Source of the DNA: Beverwykella pulmonaria
Taxonomy: Eukaryota; Ascomycota; Dothideomycetes; Pleosporales; Melanommataceae
Reading direction: 5' to 3'
DNA: 64,000 bases
NCBI GenBank assembly: GCA_001599595.1
Contig: BCHH01000001.1
Span: 3,687,068 to 3,751,067, forward strand
Under the pieces are notes generated by a model, which had not been told where the DNA came from, searched no databases, and saw only the letters and a list, made by a program, of their open reading frames with translations. Below, piece by piece: positions 24,333-34,818 of this stretch (the first letter of the stretch is position 1; each line of letters starts with the position of its first letter). The position numbers and the translations under genes were made by a program.

Positions 24333-24433
24333 TATATAGAATGTGGGAATCACGTGTTGATGTGTAGATCACGTGGGAATCACGTGGGATGTATGGATCA
24401 CGTGTGGAGGTACCAATCACGTGTAGACACGTG
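24333..24433. promoter_or_regulatory. Cluster of six CACGTG boxes beside a TATA sequence
   Basis: CACGTG occurs at 24351, 24370, 24381, 24399, 24418 and 24428, most in the form ATCACGTG, within 83 bases. TATATA is at 24333-24338, so the module would read toward the minus strand. CACGTG is the site of bHLH factors; RTCACGTG is the Cbf1-type site in yeasts. No intact gene follows on that side. Confidence 0.6.
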
Positions 24434-24583
24434 GGGCACTAGCCATACTAGGCTAGCGCACGCGGTGGTGATGTGGATGGTATTCCCTCTGCTGCACCGC
24501 TTCAAGATAGACAGCAACAACGATTTACTCCCCCTTTTGAGAACCCCATTGCTATTGCAATAGCCCTGTGAAACCAACAAGAA
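24333..24583 (+). repeat. Left arm of a long-range inverted repeat
   Basis: This stretch matches the reverse complement of 35199-35387. Shared in order: a TATA sequence, GATCACGTG boxes, CACTAG, AGATAGACA, AGAACC, and a near-perfect block from CCATTGCTATTGC through CCCTGTGAAACCAACA that includes the 14-bp palindrome GCTATTGCAATAGC. Many differences are G/A or C/T. Arm length is about 190-250 bases by eye. Confidence 0.7.
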
Positions 24584-24886
24584 CTTTCGGCTGAGATACT
24601 GCGACTAATGGGCAGCTCCATCGCCATCAAGAAACATCTCTTGAACTTTGCACTCAGCTCACACGACAGGCATGCTTTTGCCGACTAGTTGATCCACCCA
24701 AATACAAAGCCTGAATCTGAACTGGTTCCACCTAAATCAATCTCGCAAGTAACTAGGTTGTTCAGCACCATACTCTTTTTGCAAAGGCTATTTGATTCAC
24801 TTCTGAAATCGACTTTCATGACTTTACAGAATTCTGGGTTATCTAGCTGCAGCAGTCTTCCCTTTGCCAAGATGCAATAACACAGG

Positions 24887-25205
24887 TCCCTTCCAAGATC
24901 CGTCGAGTTCTTGAAGGGCTTATTCGTTCCAGAGTATGGCTTATTTGTGTTTGAAATAATCCATGACGATCTTGGATAGACGACAGATCAGCTAATAGAC
25001 CCGGAAGATCGTGATGAGATCAAAGATGTCGCCTCATTCAACAATGTGAAGAAAGCCGCTGTATGTTATTATGAGGAAACATGTGGCCGCTTGTTGGAAG
25101 ATAAGGACTGGGCGTAGCATGTGACCAAGCCGGAGTATAGCTGGGAATGAGTAGGGAAGTAGTAGGATTGGTGGTGCCATTGCGTCAGATGAAATTGTGA
25201 GCAGT
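24887..25205 (+). pseudogene. Decayed coding relic of unknown family
   Basis: From 24887 one frame reads like real protein (SVEFLKGLFVPEYGLFVF, DPEDRDEIKDVASFNNVKK, AAVCYYEETCGRLLEDKDW), broken by TAG after HDDLG, TAG after KDW and TGA after YSWE. A frameshift then leads into GGAIASDEIVSSQPVY. Two or three of the stops fall where tryptophan would fit, the change expected from G-to-A RIP. I do not recognise the family. Confidence 0.55.
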
Positions 25206-26102
25206 CAACCTGTTTACCCGCATTTTTCATTAGTATTTTGTTGAACTATCCATTCAATATTCCATACAATCCTCCGGGCATACATACCTATAATCCACCT
25301 CTTTTCAGCATTCAGCACCACCATTTCTTGCTCGGGCTCACCATAGTCACCATACTTGTCTCCCTATACTTAATCCCCAGTATATCATCAAAAGCATGGT
25401 ACCCGCGATTATCTGCCAAGCTCTTCATCCCTGCCTTAGAAATACCAGACTGAGCGATAGGGAATTCTTCCGAACGCTGTGGATTACTAGCCATATGTCA
25501 TCTGCCCTGCGCTTTGATGCAGAGATACAAATTTGTGGGGAATTTCAAGACAAAGATGCGTTCAATTTGAGCTTGAAAGAGTCAAGAGACGATTCAGAGA
25601 CTCAATAGCTGGATAGGATTGTGGGTATGTGTGAGCGAGGATAGGTGTTTGAAGATTTGAAGCCATAGCTCTTAGGCAGATGCTTGTAGGTCGAATTACG
25701 CTTGCTGCACTAGTAGAGGGGTGTTAGAAATGGGGACATCTTGAAAAATTGTTCGAATGTGCGGTTGTGAGCGATCAGTACTCAAGTTAGGTTAAACGAG
25801 TTCTTCATTTGATTGTGCTGACATGGGATGTGTGTGTCACCACATTCAAATATTGCGGATTTCATCTCGATTGACGCCAGTGGGGTTTGTTGTAGAGTTT
25901 TTCACGCCCATAGACAACAAGGTTTTTGATGGTGCGACCTAAAAGTTGCACTTCTTTGACCACAAGAGTGGTGGTTGTCATTTGAATACCCATGTTTAGC
26001 TTCGCTCGGTTACAATTCATTTTCCAATAGAGATTCTCTAAAGCAACTCACTTGCCAGACTCCAAAGCCCTGAAGCATTGAGTTGGTTTGTTGAAGACAA
26101 CC

Positions 26103-26513
26103 TCACAAGTTGTCAGTTTGATCTGTGTTGTATACACGCTCCATTGTAAATAGGCTCAGTACAGCAGGTATCTTCATTTCACTACCCTTCGGAAAAGAAA
26201 TTTGCCCCCGTGCTCTCGCATGGAGTGGCTTTAGAACTGGCTCACTTCTTTCGTTGTAAGCATTCGCAAGGACATCTATCGCCTTACCCCAGAGAGTGCG
26301 AAAGCTATCTGTCCGTTTCTTTGCCATTGGATTCCAGCAAGACGTGAATGGGTTCGCCCCTCGATGCTCGCTAAGAAATTGATTTTCATATTGAGCAATT
26401 AATGCAATGGAGCTGTGCTTTTTCCGCCTTTGCTTTGTCTCTGCTTCCACAAGAGCTGGGATGATGGCAAGATGAAAGAGCGCAATTAAACTGACTGCAT
26501 AGTTGTTTGACAT
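26103..26513 (-). CDS. Doubtful ORF with signal-peptide-like N-terminus
   Basis: From MSNNYAVSL the first 24 residues (YAVSLIALFHLAIIPALVEA) look like a signal peptide, followed by about 112 polar residues with a single cysteine. There is no homology I recognise and no supporting context, and it sits in AT-rich DNA where such ORFs arise by chance. Could be a small secreted protein or nothing. Confidence 0.22.
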   Translation of the reverse strand: MSNNYAVSLIALFHLAIIPALVEAETKQRRKKHSSIALIAQYENQFLSEHRGANPFTSCWNPMAKKRTDSFRTLWGKAIDVLANAYNERSEPVLKPLHARARGQISFPKGSEMKIPAVLSLFTMERVYNTDQTDNL

Positions 26514-28280
26514 TACACAGCAGTCCGACAACGCTTAAGAAGGCCGTTTAGAAGTGCGTTTGAGGTAGAAACGTACAAACAGCAATGACGAAAGCATAAA
26601 TTGGATGAATGGTCCCTACTGCGGCGGCTGTGCTACATTTAATATAATTTTAGGATTGGTAACTGAGTAAATATGTACGTCCCCATTTCAGATGTGGAGG
26701 TAACGTTTGTGGCACATGTTAATATTGGGGAGCACGATTGGTCAGGACGTACTATGTCCCGGATTGAGTTTCTGATAGTTGATAAACGTCTGTCAAGAGG
26801 ATAATAAAGCTTAGCCAACGTCGGTTGGTGACCTCCATACTGTGTCAGCGATGAGCTGCGGACCATCGCAGATCCACCAGAATACGCTAAATCCAGCGAG
26901 AAGGTTAGTGAAATGGGCCACAAATGAGCACAACCCGGAATAAGATTATTTAATAGAATCGTATGCCCTACCTAAAGCGTTGCAGTTGATGTCATTTTCA
27001 TATGAGCATTTACCCCTCCTTTAGCTACCCGTTCGAGCTTTGCGACCTATAGGGCGAAAACTGCACACAATATTACTTGGTCAGCTCTGCTATGAATTAT
27101 CTAGCATTCAGGTTTAGGTTGGTTTATACGAGAAATTAGATTAATTGATCAACCGAGAACCGTCGTGCAACTTAAAGTAAGTTAATAGAATGGGTTTAAC
27201 TCAAATGGGGGCTCTGGCTGACGTTGGATGTTGATCATAGGGCAGTCAGCCCTACTTCAGCCTTCGCAATTCCTGGAAAAAGTCTTAGGGCAGATATTCT
27301 ATAGGACTCTGAGCGTCGGGTGCTCGATCTCGATGTTGCAAAATACAAAGCACAGCCATATACAACATGGGCTCTACATGGCCAAATCAGATTATGAATC
27401 GAAGGCGTACAAAGGCGAGAAGTTTTGGCATTTGAAATTCACCAAAACGAACAAGTTTACTGGTTACGGAAACGATAGAGTGTAGGTTTCCGTTCTAGCA
27501 ATAACAGTGCGGCGCTGTGCGTCTATGCAGCTCAAGGGCATTTTGCCTAGCCATTTTATATACCTAATTGAGCTAGCCCCTACTAGATATGTTTAGCTCC
27601 CTCTACCTACCCTTAGTCCAAACGATGAAAGACGCAATGCCCAAAGCAGAGTTACGTGAGATAAAAGGAAAAGATGAAACACGATCTCTAACCACAGTAG
27701 AAGCAGACTTAATCTTGGAAGATTAACAAGTTTTTTTAAAGGTCCTTTGGTTGAGAACTCGATTGGATTTGCAAAGATCATACAAAGATGAGAAGAACTG
27801 TGTTATACAAGATATCAAGAATTTCGAGTATATATATAGCTATGAAGAAGCGAGTGTGTACTATCCTAGAGTGTTGATGGCATCTTCGCATGATCTCACA
27901 GGACTGCAAAGAGCGGTCAGACTATCTCGTAAGACAACGCAAGAGTTGGGGTTATATCGTTTTATGTTACCACAAGTGGACAGATTTACGGCAGAGGTGG
28001 TATTCGCAAGATAGATCCAGAAACATTCTAATCGGAAGATCGACCGAGTAGCGGTGAAACAATGTGTGCTAGAACGTAGAGATCTAGAAGTATAAAGATC
28101 TCGAAAAGTTTTGGTTGAAGCAAGATCATTTCGACAGTAACCATCATAACAGATCCAAATCCAAACCTCAATCCCGCAAGATTCTGAGTACTAGATTCCT
28201 TCTCAATCAAATAAGTGCGATTCCCATTCTATTAGCGCTTTCAAAGCCGAACTAATTGCTCTCTTACAGAATCATTCATC

Positions 28281-28580
28281 ATGGCCCGCTTCTTTATCGC
28301 TACCATCCTTGCCTTTGCGACCGCTACTCAAGCCAGCTCCGTTTGTGATTACTATGGAAAAAATTGTGGTGATCCATGCAACAAGCAGCAAGTCGGCAAC
28401 ACTCCCCTGAATTGCAACACACAGCAGGGCGCTTCTCTCGGATACACACTCGACAAACCGTGCTCGTTGACATTCTACCGCGATGTCAACTGCGGAACTG
28501 TGTCGCAGCAGTTTGGTTCGGCAAGCAAGGGATGTCATGATTTCACTGGAACAGGTGGCTCGTGGAAGTTCCACTGCTAG
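28281..28580 (+). CDS. Small cysteine-rich secreted protein, candidate effector
   Basis: Single exon, 99 residues. The first 18 (MARFFIATILAFATATQA) form a clear signal peptide with an A-x-A-type cleavage site. The mature chain of about 80 residues has eight cysteines, enough for four disulfides, spaced VC...NC..PC...NC...PC...NC...GC...HC, the last at the C-terminus. There are no transmembrane helices, no GPI signal and no known domain. Size, secretion, even cysteine count and isolation in AT-rich repeat-scarred DNA are the usual profile of fungal effectors acting outside the cell. It could also be an antimicrobial or cell-surface peptide. Nearest supported neighbours are a small membrane protein 4.5 kb left and a secreted DUF1996 protein 1.2 kb right. 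Confidence 0.8.
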   Translation: MARFFIATILAFATATQASSVCDYYGKNCGDPCNKQQVGNTPLNCNTQQGASLGYTLDKPCSLTFYRDVNCGTVSQQFGSASKGCHDFTGTGGSWKFHC

Positions 28581-29807
28581 ATACAAGCAGACCAGAAATT
28601 CTTGTAAAAGGCAACATTTGGGCAAGGCAAAAGGTAGAAGTATGGATGGCACCTAACACATGTGTTCAACACCCATGGTGGGTCCCACCTGCTATACTTT
28701 TCTGGAGGCATTTCGTGAATACTGGATGGGGTGCTAGCGTAGTTGAATCAATCTAGACGTTCGCTACTTAATTCTATCGTGTCTTGCCAAAAGTGACCCG
28801 AGTTAACGATATTACATGGTCAAGGCTACGACTCCTTCTACGGCTTCGAGCCTGCTCGAGGTCATGATGACCACAAATGCCGTGCGTGCTGCATCTGTGG
28901 TTTCCCACGTGCCAAGTATCGACGCATCAAAAATATATGAAGTCTTCAAACTGTGCATGACTCTGCCAGTGACAAGATGTTGTATTTGAAGTATCACAAT
29001 TCCACAACGGGATATTGAGAATCTGCACACGTTGAATGATCAAACATACTTACGACTTGCGCTTGTTGTTGCACGAGGCACCAAAACGGCCAAATCAGCT
29101 CCAGGAATTCATTGCACCGCCGCAACCGGCCTTCAGATAACTCTTCATCTCTAACGCCATGGAGCGTTGTTATACACCAAGAGCAAGGGACTAAAATTTC
29201 ACTATAATTAGCTTCTGGGCTGTGGGTGCATTTCTTCCATATATACTCCTTAGCTGTCTGTGAAACTCGTGAATTTCTTTGACTTGAGCCATTATCGTTT
29301 TTCTTAGCATTCCCTTATCTGATCGACATGAACATGTTACCTTACATTCGTGGTCACTTTGGCAACACTTCCCTAATAGGCGCAGTGGAATGAGGGGTAC
29401 GAACAATATATGACGTATCACTGCTTCGACTCGGGCGAATGGGCGAAATTGAGCAACGAACGCAAGCTATTTTTTGATAAATTGAAGCAAATTGGACACG
29501 CGGGTGGCGATGGCTCGAATGTAATGTCGTACTCGGACTGGCGGATTGAGGTTATGTGAAAGATGGAACTTAAGAGCCTTGGGTAAGATTATCTACTGCG
29601 CGGGTGCACTATTCATGCTAACGCAGCGTAAACCGTTAGTCAACAATTAGTCAATGATGTTGAATGGGGAGTCTGGCGGCTAATGTCGAGCAGAATTTTC
29701 AGGGCAAGAGTGACGACACGCAAGGTGGGTGGATATTGGTGAAATGGACCATTGATGGCGAAATAGAGGAGATGTACAGTGTTAACGTGAACATAAGTTC
29801 CCAAGCA
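28581..29807. other. 1.2-kb intergenic, no supported gene
   Basis: AT-rich, with stops in all frames and one CACGTG near 28906. The stretch 29440-29800 has short protein-like fragments in shifting frames that may be a relic, but I could not follow one across. Confidence 0.4.
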
Positions 29808-31071
29808 TTAGTAAGTAATCGGTGCTCCGCCAGGTAGAGAATCAAGCCAACCATTAATAGGTTCGTTTACCACCGTGGACTTGGAGCATTCGTTCGCTAT
29901 TTCCACGCTCTGCTTCTCCAGGACAGGGCAGTCGACGCCACAGAAGTTGTCCATTGCTCTCTGAAGGGCGTTACCCTTCCAGCCGAATAGATAGTCACCG
30001 TGCCAGCCATATCCCGTCGGATCACCCATGCTGAATACAAATGGCTGGCTGCCGTCCGCCGGCCACATTGACTGATCGTTGAAGGCGGACGTGTTCCATA
30101 TTGTCTCGTACAAGATCTGAGGAAGTTTGACAGGATGGCTGAGATGGTCATTACATGAAAAAATCATACAACGGACTTGAACATACAACTATTGAAGAAA
30201 AAGAAAGGTAGAGACTTACGTGGATGGGCACTCCCATTGCGTTTCAAACTTTCCTTTCGATGGATATGCCACATGGCTTTTATGGTCGGGGGAATCAACA
30301 TTGACTCCATCCCAGCATGTGGGGAAAAAGTTATTGACCCGTAGGCCGTATGGACATGGTCCAGTAGGGAAGTTGCGGGTGTCCCAAGAGCCTCCGATCT
30401 CTGAATTTGCAGGCGCCGGACCCCACGGTGTTGTGAAACAGCGGAATGCTATGCTTTGGAATTCATCGGTATTAGGACTCGGTTTGCGGTAGGTTGGATC
30501 ACCGATGAGCATTCGGAAGCCCTTATCCTATATTATTATCTTTCTAAATGATGACAATCTCAAGACTCACCGGCTTAAATGCAGTCACTCTCGTCTTCTT
30601 ATCGTATGGTGCTGTATAATACACGGTCATGCCTCCCCGTTGCTTTTCGAGACCGAGATTCGCCATCAACGGCACACGGTGGAAGGATCCATTTCGATGA
30701 CGGAAGAAAAGTACTGCAGTCCAGTAGTTCGAGAAATCTTCGCTGAATGTACATGTCGTACATGTTGCCTTTGTGGAGATGTCCACCAATGGGTCCATTT
30801 TGGAATCGAGAGCATTTCCGCCGACGAACTGGTGCAGGTGGGGCGATGGAACTACATCAGGTGTAACGAGGCTGACCCAGTATCAACGACTTGTTTCTTG
30901 ATTTAAAGTGAGCTGAATAAGGACTTACGGATCGATCCGTTGTATGTTGAGCTCAGAGCAGGAGAATCGCAAGAAGTCGTTGAAAGTGGGGCCCGTTGTG
31001 TTTTGTGCCCTGGAAAAGGACGCTATAAGCACTCCTTGTAGTAGATAGTTCAGAATCCATCGTGAATGCAT
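29808..31071 (-). CDS. Secreted DUF1996-domain protein
   Basis: Four exons on the minus strand: 31071-30929, 30871-30571, 30521-30220, 30138-29808; 358 residues. The start is at MHSRWILNYLL, the first residues of a signal peptide ending near SFSRAQ. The DUF1996 core is complete: FLRFSCSEL, SPHLHQFVGGNAL, CTTCTFSEDFSNYWTAVLFF, GGMTVYY, GFRMLIGDP, FPTCWDG, SPDHKSHVAYP, CPSTHPVKLPQILYE, DGSQPFVFSMGDPTGYGWHG. DUF1996 proteins are fungal secreted or wall proteins, sometimes fused to WSC domains; none is fused here. Function unknown. The third exon can start at either of two AGs 6 nt apart (adding DK). One CDS joins all four pieces in phase. Confidence 0.9.
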
Positions 31072-31547
31072 ACTGATGAGTTGTTTCCAGTTCCGGATTT
31101 GAACGAATACGACAAATCGTGAATAGTTCGCAAGCGACAAGCCTCAGGTTTTGATAATCGCATGTTGTCAAATAACCCCACTTTGATCAATCTGAGAGCT
31201 GCTTCGGCCTGATTGTTGATGTTGATGTGGGGGAGCACGGGAAGGTAGAGCAATATGTCTTTTAGCCAATAGGAGAATTCCCGCAAAGAGCAATAATCTA
31301 TCCTCATTCTCGGTTTCTGAGCCAATTAACAAACAAAAGAGGCTCAGTCGTACGAAGTTAAAGCTATTCTAAATGGTTGTGAACGCCTTTACAACTCTGT
31401 GGTTGAATCGTTTAAAGTTGCACTTTTATCATGACTCGAGTTTCACAATATTTAAGGATTGTCAGTGCACGCTCACATGCTTTAATTAACAATCTGTCCG
31501 TACGCAGGAGCGATACGGCGCAAAGTATATGTCTAGCCCGGCATGGG

Positions 31548-31584
31548 ATCACGTGGTTATACCACGTGATGCCCGTGCACGGGC
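31548..31584. promoter_or_regulatory. Two adjacent palindromes, one made of paired CACGTG boxes
   Basis: 31548-31557 and 31561-31570 are perfect inverted 10-mers (ATCACGTGGT / ACCACGTGAT) with a 3-base spacer. Immediately next, 31571-31584 is the perfect palindrome GCCCGTGCACGGGC. A TTAAATAT sequence follows at about 31593. Looks like a regulatory module, but no intact gene follows. Confidence 0.55.
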
Positions 31585-33244
31585 GCGCCTCCTTAAATAT
31601 CGCTCGCGTTCGTACATANATGAGNAGAGCAATAACCAGAAACCTGTTGCCCACCCTACTATCCCCGTACGCTGTGTACACCGTACAACTGTCTTATGCC
31701 TTGCCGACTAGTGCTCGCACCACTATGCAGCTAGCTGTAAGATCCCTATCAACACAATCACCTATTTCTTCAACTAAAACGCCGACGATATCTCTTTCCA
31801 GATTCCTCATCATGACCAAACCAGAACCTCGCCGGCCCACCGAAATCTGGTATAAAGGATTAGACAAATCACAAATCCATCTGAGCTTTTAGCACTCTTG
31901 GACATCTCAAATATGTTTCGAGATTGCATCTACAGCGTGGTGCGCCGTGCCTTTCTGCCCGAGATTTCGCTCTATATTCGCGTCCCAGGCAAGTTTTCAA
32001 AATTACTGCTCAGCACAATCCAATGTCTCGACAAGCGATCTGAAATTGATTAGAAAGGATATCCTTCGCAACAGTGCCATCGCTCCAGTCTTATAAGATC
32101 TCCACTGGCATCTGCGCGTCACCCAAGATTACTTGCAATAATCTATTGCGAGAACCAGCTTCGAGTCACGATCTCTGTTTCACTGCAGAAAAATTAAGCG
32201 ATGGCTTTAGAGTGTTGGTCAGGACTCTGATCATTGGCAGGCATATCGGAAAATCATGACTGAAAGGGGTGCTGACGAGATGATTTAGGTTGCAAAGAGA
32301 AGAGCCATTGCAGAGCGCCGGTAGATGAAATTATTGTAGCAAAATTCAAAGCGCAGGAACAATCATGTAGAGCGTTTTTGCGTTATTGGTCTTGCAAACA
32401 CGTCGTACAGTCGATATGCCGTCAAGCAAATGAGAGGATCCTGTGATTCTTCTACACTTCACATTATTTCAGGGTTGTACGAAATCATTTGGCAAGTAGT
32501 TCTGGACTATACTGTTAGCCAGAAAGATGTTGAGGAAAAATGTTAAATAATACACTAGGAGCTGGATCAAGGTAGTTAGATTGAGCAGCATCTTACGATA
32601 TGGCTATCTGAGAAGGCGGCTGCGATCCCGCAGCATAAAATACTCAGTAGTTATACATTTGAGCATCGCCTCGTCATTTGTACAGCCGCCTTGGCCTATG
32701 CAGGAATCTTTGCTTCTAACCCAATTCATTAAAACAGCGATACAGAACGTCTCCAGGAATCGTAATTGGTAATGACGTGTGTAAAACAGCGCAGGAGCAT
32801 GCAAGGAGGATGTGACAGCCGCAAGCGCGTCGTATGCTTATGAATCTTGTAGATGGTTGTATTGACATCATCATTGGAATATGTGAAGGGTGCGAAGTGT
32901 GGATATTAAATTCTTGACCTTCGGTCTGGAAAGTTACGTGTCGAGTCTTGGTACTGATACTGATGAGTATTGCCACAGTAGATTTACCAACTTTGGCTCT
33001 TAGTTCTCGGCTCTGGCGAAGGTATAGCCCTGGATAGTAGCTTCGGTGCGGTACTTGCGCTCGACAATGCCGTTAATGCGCTCAAGGATCATAAGTCGCA
33101 GTTCGTTTGGAAGATGAGGTGTTAGCGGCCGCCTACGCCTAGTTAGTTGTATATGAAGGATAAATTGGATCATGCGCGAAAGCATAGTGGTGCTGAATCT
33201 TGAGTTCCTGGTGTTGAAGGGCAACCGGCAAGCCGAGACTGCGA

Positions 33245-33305
33245 CACGTGACATACACGTGATAGACACGTGACCAAGATGGCTGGGCAGATGTCTGAGT
33301 ATATA
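33245..33305 (+). promoter_or_regulatory. Three CACGTG boxes at 11-bp spacing plus a TATA sequence
   Basis: CACGTG at 33245, 33256 and 33267, exactly 11 bases apart, then TATATA at 33300-33305. The stretch ACCAAGA...AGTATATAG after the boxes also resembles the sequence beside the 24351 cluster. The nearest gene downstream is glyoxalase II, 370 bases away. Confidence 0.5.
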
Positions 33306-33672
33306 GCACCAGCCTGGTCCCTCGTTGGCACCTCAAGCAATATTATGACGTCCTCTCCCACTTAAAGCTCTCATGTTTTAACACCTGGTAGGCCAAGGAT
33401 AAGCACAATCGTTAGAGCTCTGTCGTAATTTAGAAATCGATTTAGCGTCCATAGTGCCAACGAACTCCAGGAATGAGGAAAGCGCCCGATTTATGGCACC
33501 GGTGGCTGTGTTACAGCAAGTTTGATACCTCTAAACGGCCCGAGAATCTCCGTTCACGTGATTGTTGATTACCAATATCACCCTTATCGATAAGCCCTCA
33601 CGTCATTGCCCCCCATCCGAAGGATCTAGGCTTCTTACAACGCCAGCACGATTAATCCTGAGCAGATTCCTC

Positions 33673-34818
33673 ATGAGCTTATTCGCAGCTACTATCAAAC
33701 GAAACTCACTACGACTCTTTTCAACCCCAATTGTCAAGGTTAGCAGCAAGAGTTATGGAGAAGAACCGAGGCTAACTTTGAGCAGCCAGCAATTACACGC
33801 GCCATGCATATCCAATCAATTCCTATGTGTATGAGTACCTGCGCGGACATATAAACTTTCTCTAACATGTAGATAGGGGAAGGGACAGGGAATAATTACG
33901 CATACCTTGTTACAGACGACCAGTCTAAGGACTCCGTAATTATAGACCCTGCGAATCCATCAGAGTATGATTCGATATATGCCCACATCTGGAACGTTAA
34001 TTGATGCATATTCACTTAGAGTCCTACCAGTCTTGAAAGAGCAAACAGACAGTGGCGCCATCAAGCTCTCAAAAGTTATCAACACGCACCAGTAAGCTTT
34101 CCAAAGCACCCGACGTCAACCTCTCTTACACTATACTCCCAGCCACCGCGACCATGCGGGCGGAAATACTGAGATTGTGAGGCTCCAGAACTCTCCCCAA
34201 TCCTTATATACCTAACTTCGTAGCTTAAATACTTCCCCCTCCCTATAATCGGCGGTAGAGACTGCGAAGGCGTCACCATTACTCCTTCGCACAACTCCAC
34301 CTTCACCATCGGCTCCAGCATTAAAGTGACCGCTTTGCACACCCCTTGCCACACGCAAGACAGCATATGTTTCTACTTTGAAGACGGGTCTGACAAAGCC
34401 GTCTTCACGGGCGACACCATGTTCATCGGTGGCTGCGGCCGCTTTTTCGAGGGTAACGCGAAGGAAATGCACAAGGCATTGAATGAGACGCTTGCGGGAT
34501 TGCCGGATGACACGAAGGTGTATCCGGGACATGAGTATACGAAGGGCAATGTCAGGTTCGCGAAAAAGGTACTAAATAATGAGGCAATTAAGAAGTTGGA
34601 TGAGTACTCCCAAGCGAACAAGGAGACGCAGGGGAAGTTTACTATCGGAGATGAGAAGGTAAGTTGAGAAAGGAGTAATTTGCGTTGTGTTGAGCTAACA
34701 GGTTCAGCAACACAACGTCTTCATGCGCGTCAATGATCCGGATATCCAACAGCTAGTCGGAAAGGAGGACCCGGTAGAGGTAATGAAAGTGCTGCGAGAC
34801 ATGAAGGATCGATCCTAG
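33673..34818 (+). CDS. Hydroxyacylglutathione hydrolase (glyoxalase II), with optional mitochondrial leader
   Basis: Seven small exons: 33673-33738, 33786-33828, 33877-33964, 34020-34091, 34143-34176, 34224-34658, 34708-34818; 282 residues. Splicing rebuilds the metallo-beta-lactamase zinc motif THHHRDH (about 88-94) across an intron. Later ligands are in LHTPCHTQDS, FTGDTMFIGGCGRFFEG and YPGHEYTKGNVRFA, and a C-terminal HAGH domain follows. It hydrolyses S-D-lactoylglutathione to D-lactate and glutathione in methylglyoxal detoxification. The first 28 residues are basic and serine-rich (SLFAATIKRNSLRLFSTP), a mitochondrial-type presequence. The second ATG at 33804 (MHIQSIPMW) is the usual cytosolic start, so one gene could make both forms. 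The last exon has a competing AG at 34701, just after the CTAAC branch. Confidence 0.9.

Larger units (their letters stand above)
23816..28280. other. 4.5-kb gene-poor, AT-rich accessory DNA
   Basis: Contains a CACGTG cluster, one arm of the long-range inverted repeat, and the decayed coding relic at 24887, each listed separately. Also a 71-residue ORF at 25238-25453 with one membrane helix (HHFLLGLTIVTILVSLYLI), too short to call, and AT-rich DNA with stops in all frames up to the effector-like gene. Confidence 0.5.
31072..33672. other. 2.6-kb gene-poor DNA with CACGTG/palindrome modules
   Basis: No intact gene. Contains the palindromes at 31548-31584, two ambiguous bases (31619, 31625), a triple CACGTG at 33245-33272 with a TATA sequence, and a TCACGTGA at about 33554-33561 upstream of glyoxalase II. 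A short minus-strand fragment near 33000-33150 (LPNELRLMILERINGI) may be a relic. Confidence 0.5.

Noticed and set aside
31412..31892. ORFs spanning the two ambiguous bases near 31619
   Set aside because: They exist only because N is read through; they overlap the palindromes on both strands and contain no recognisable domain.
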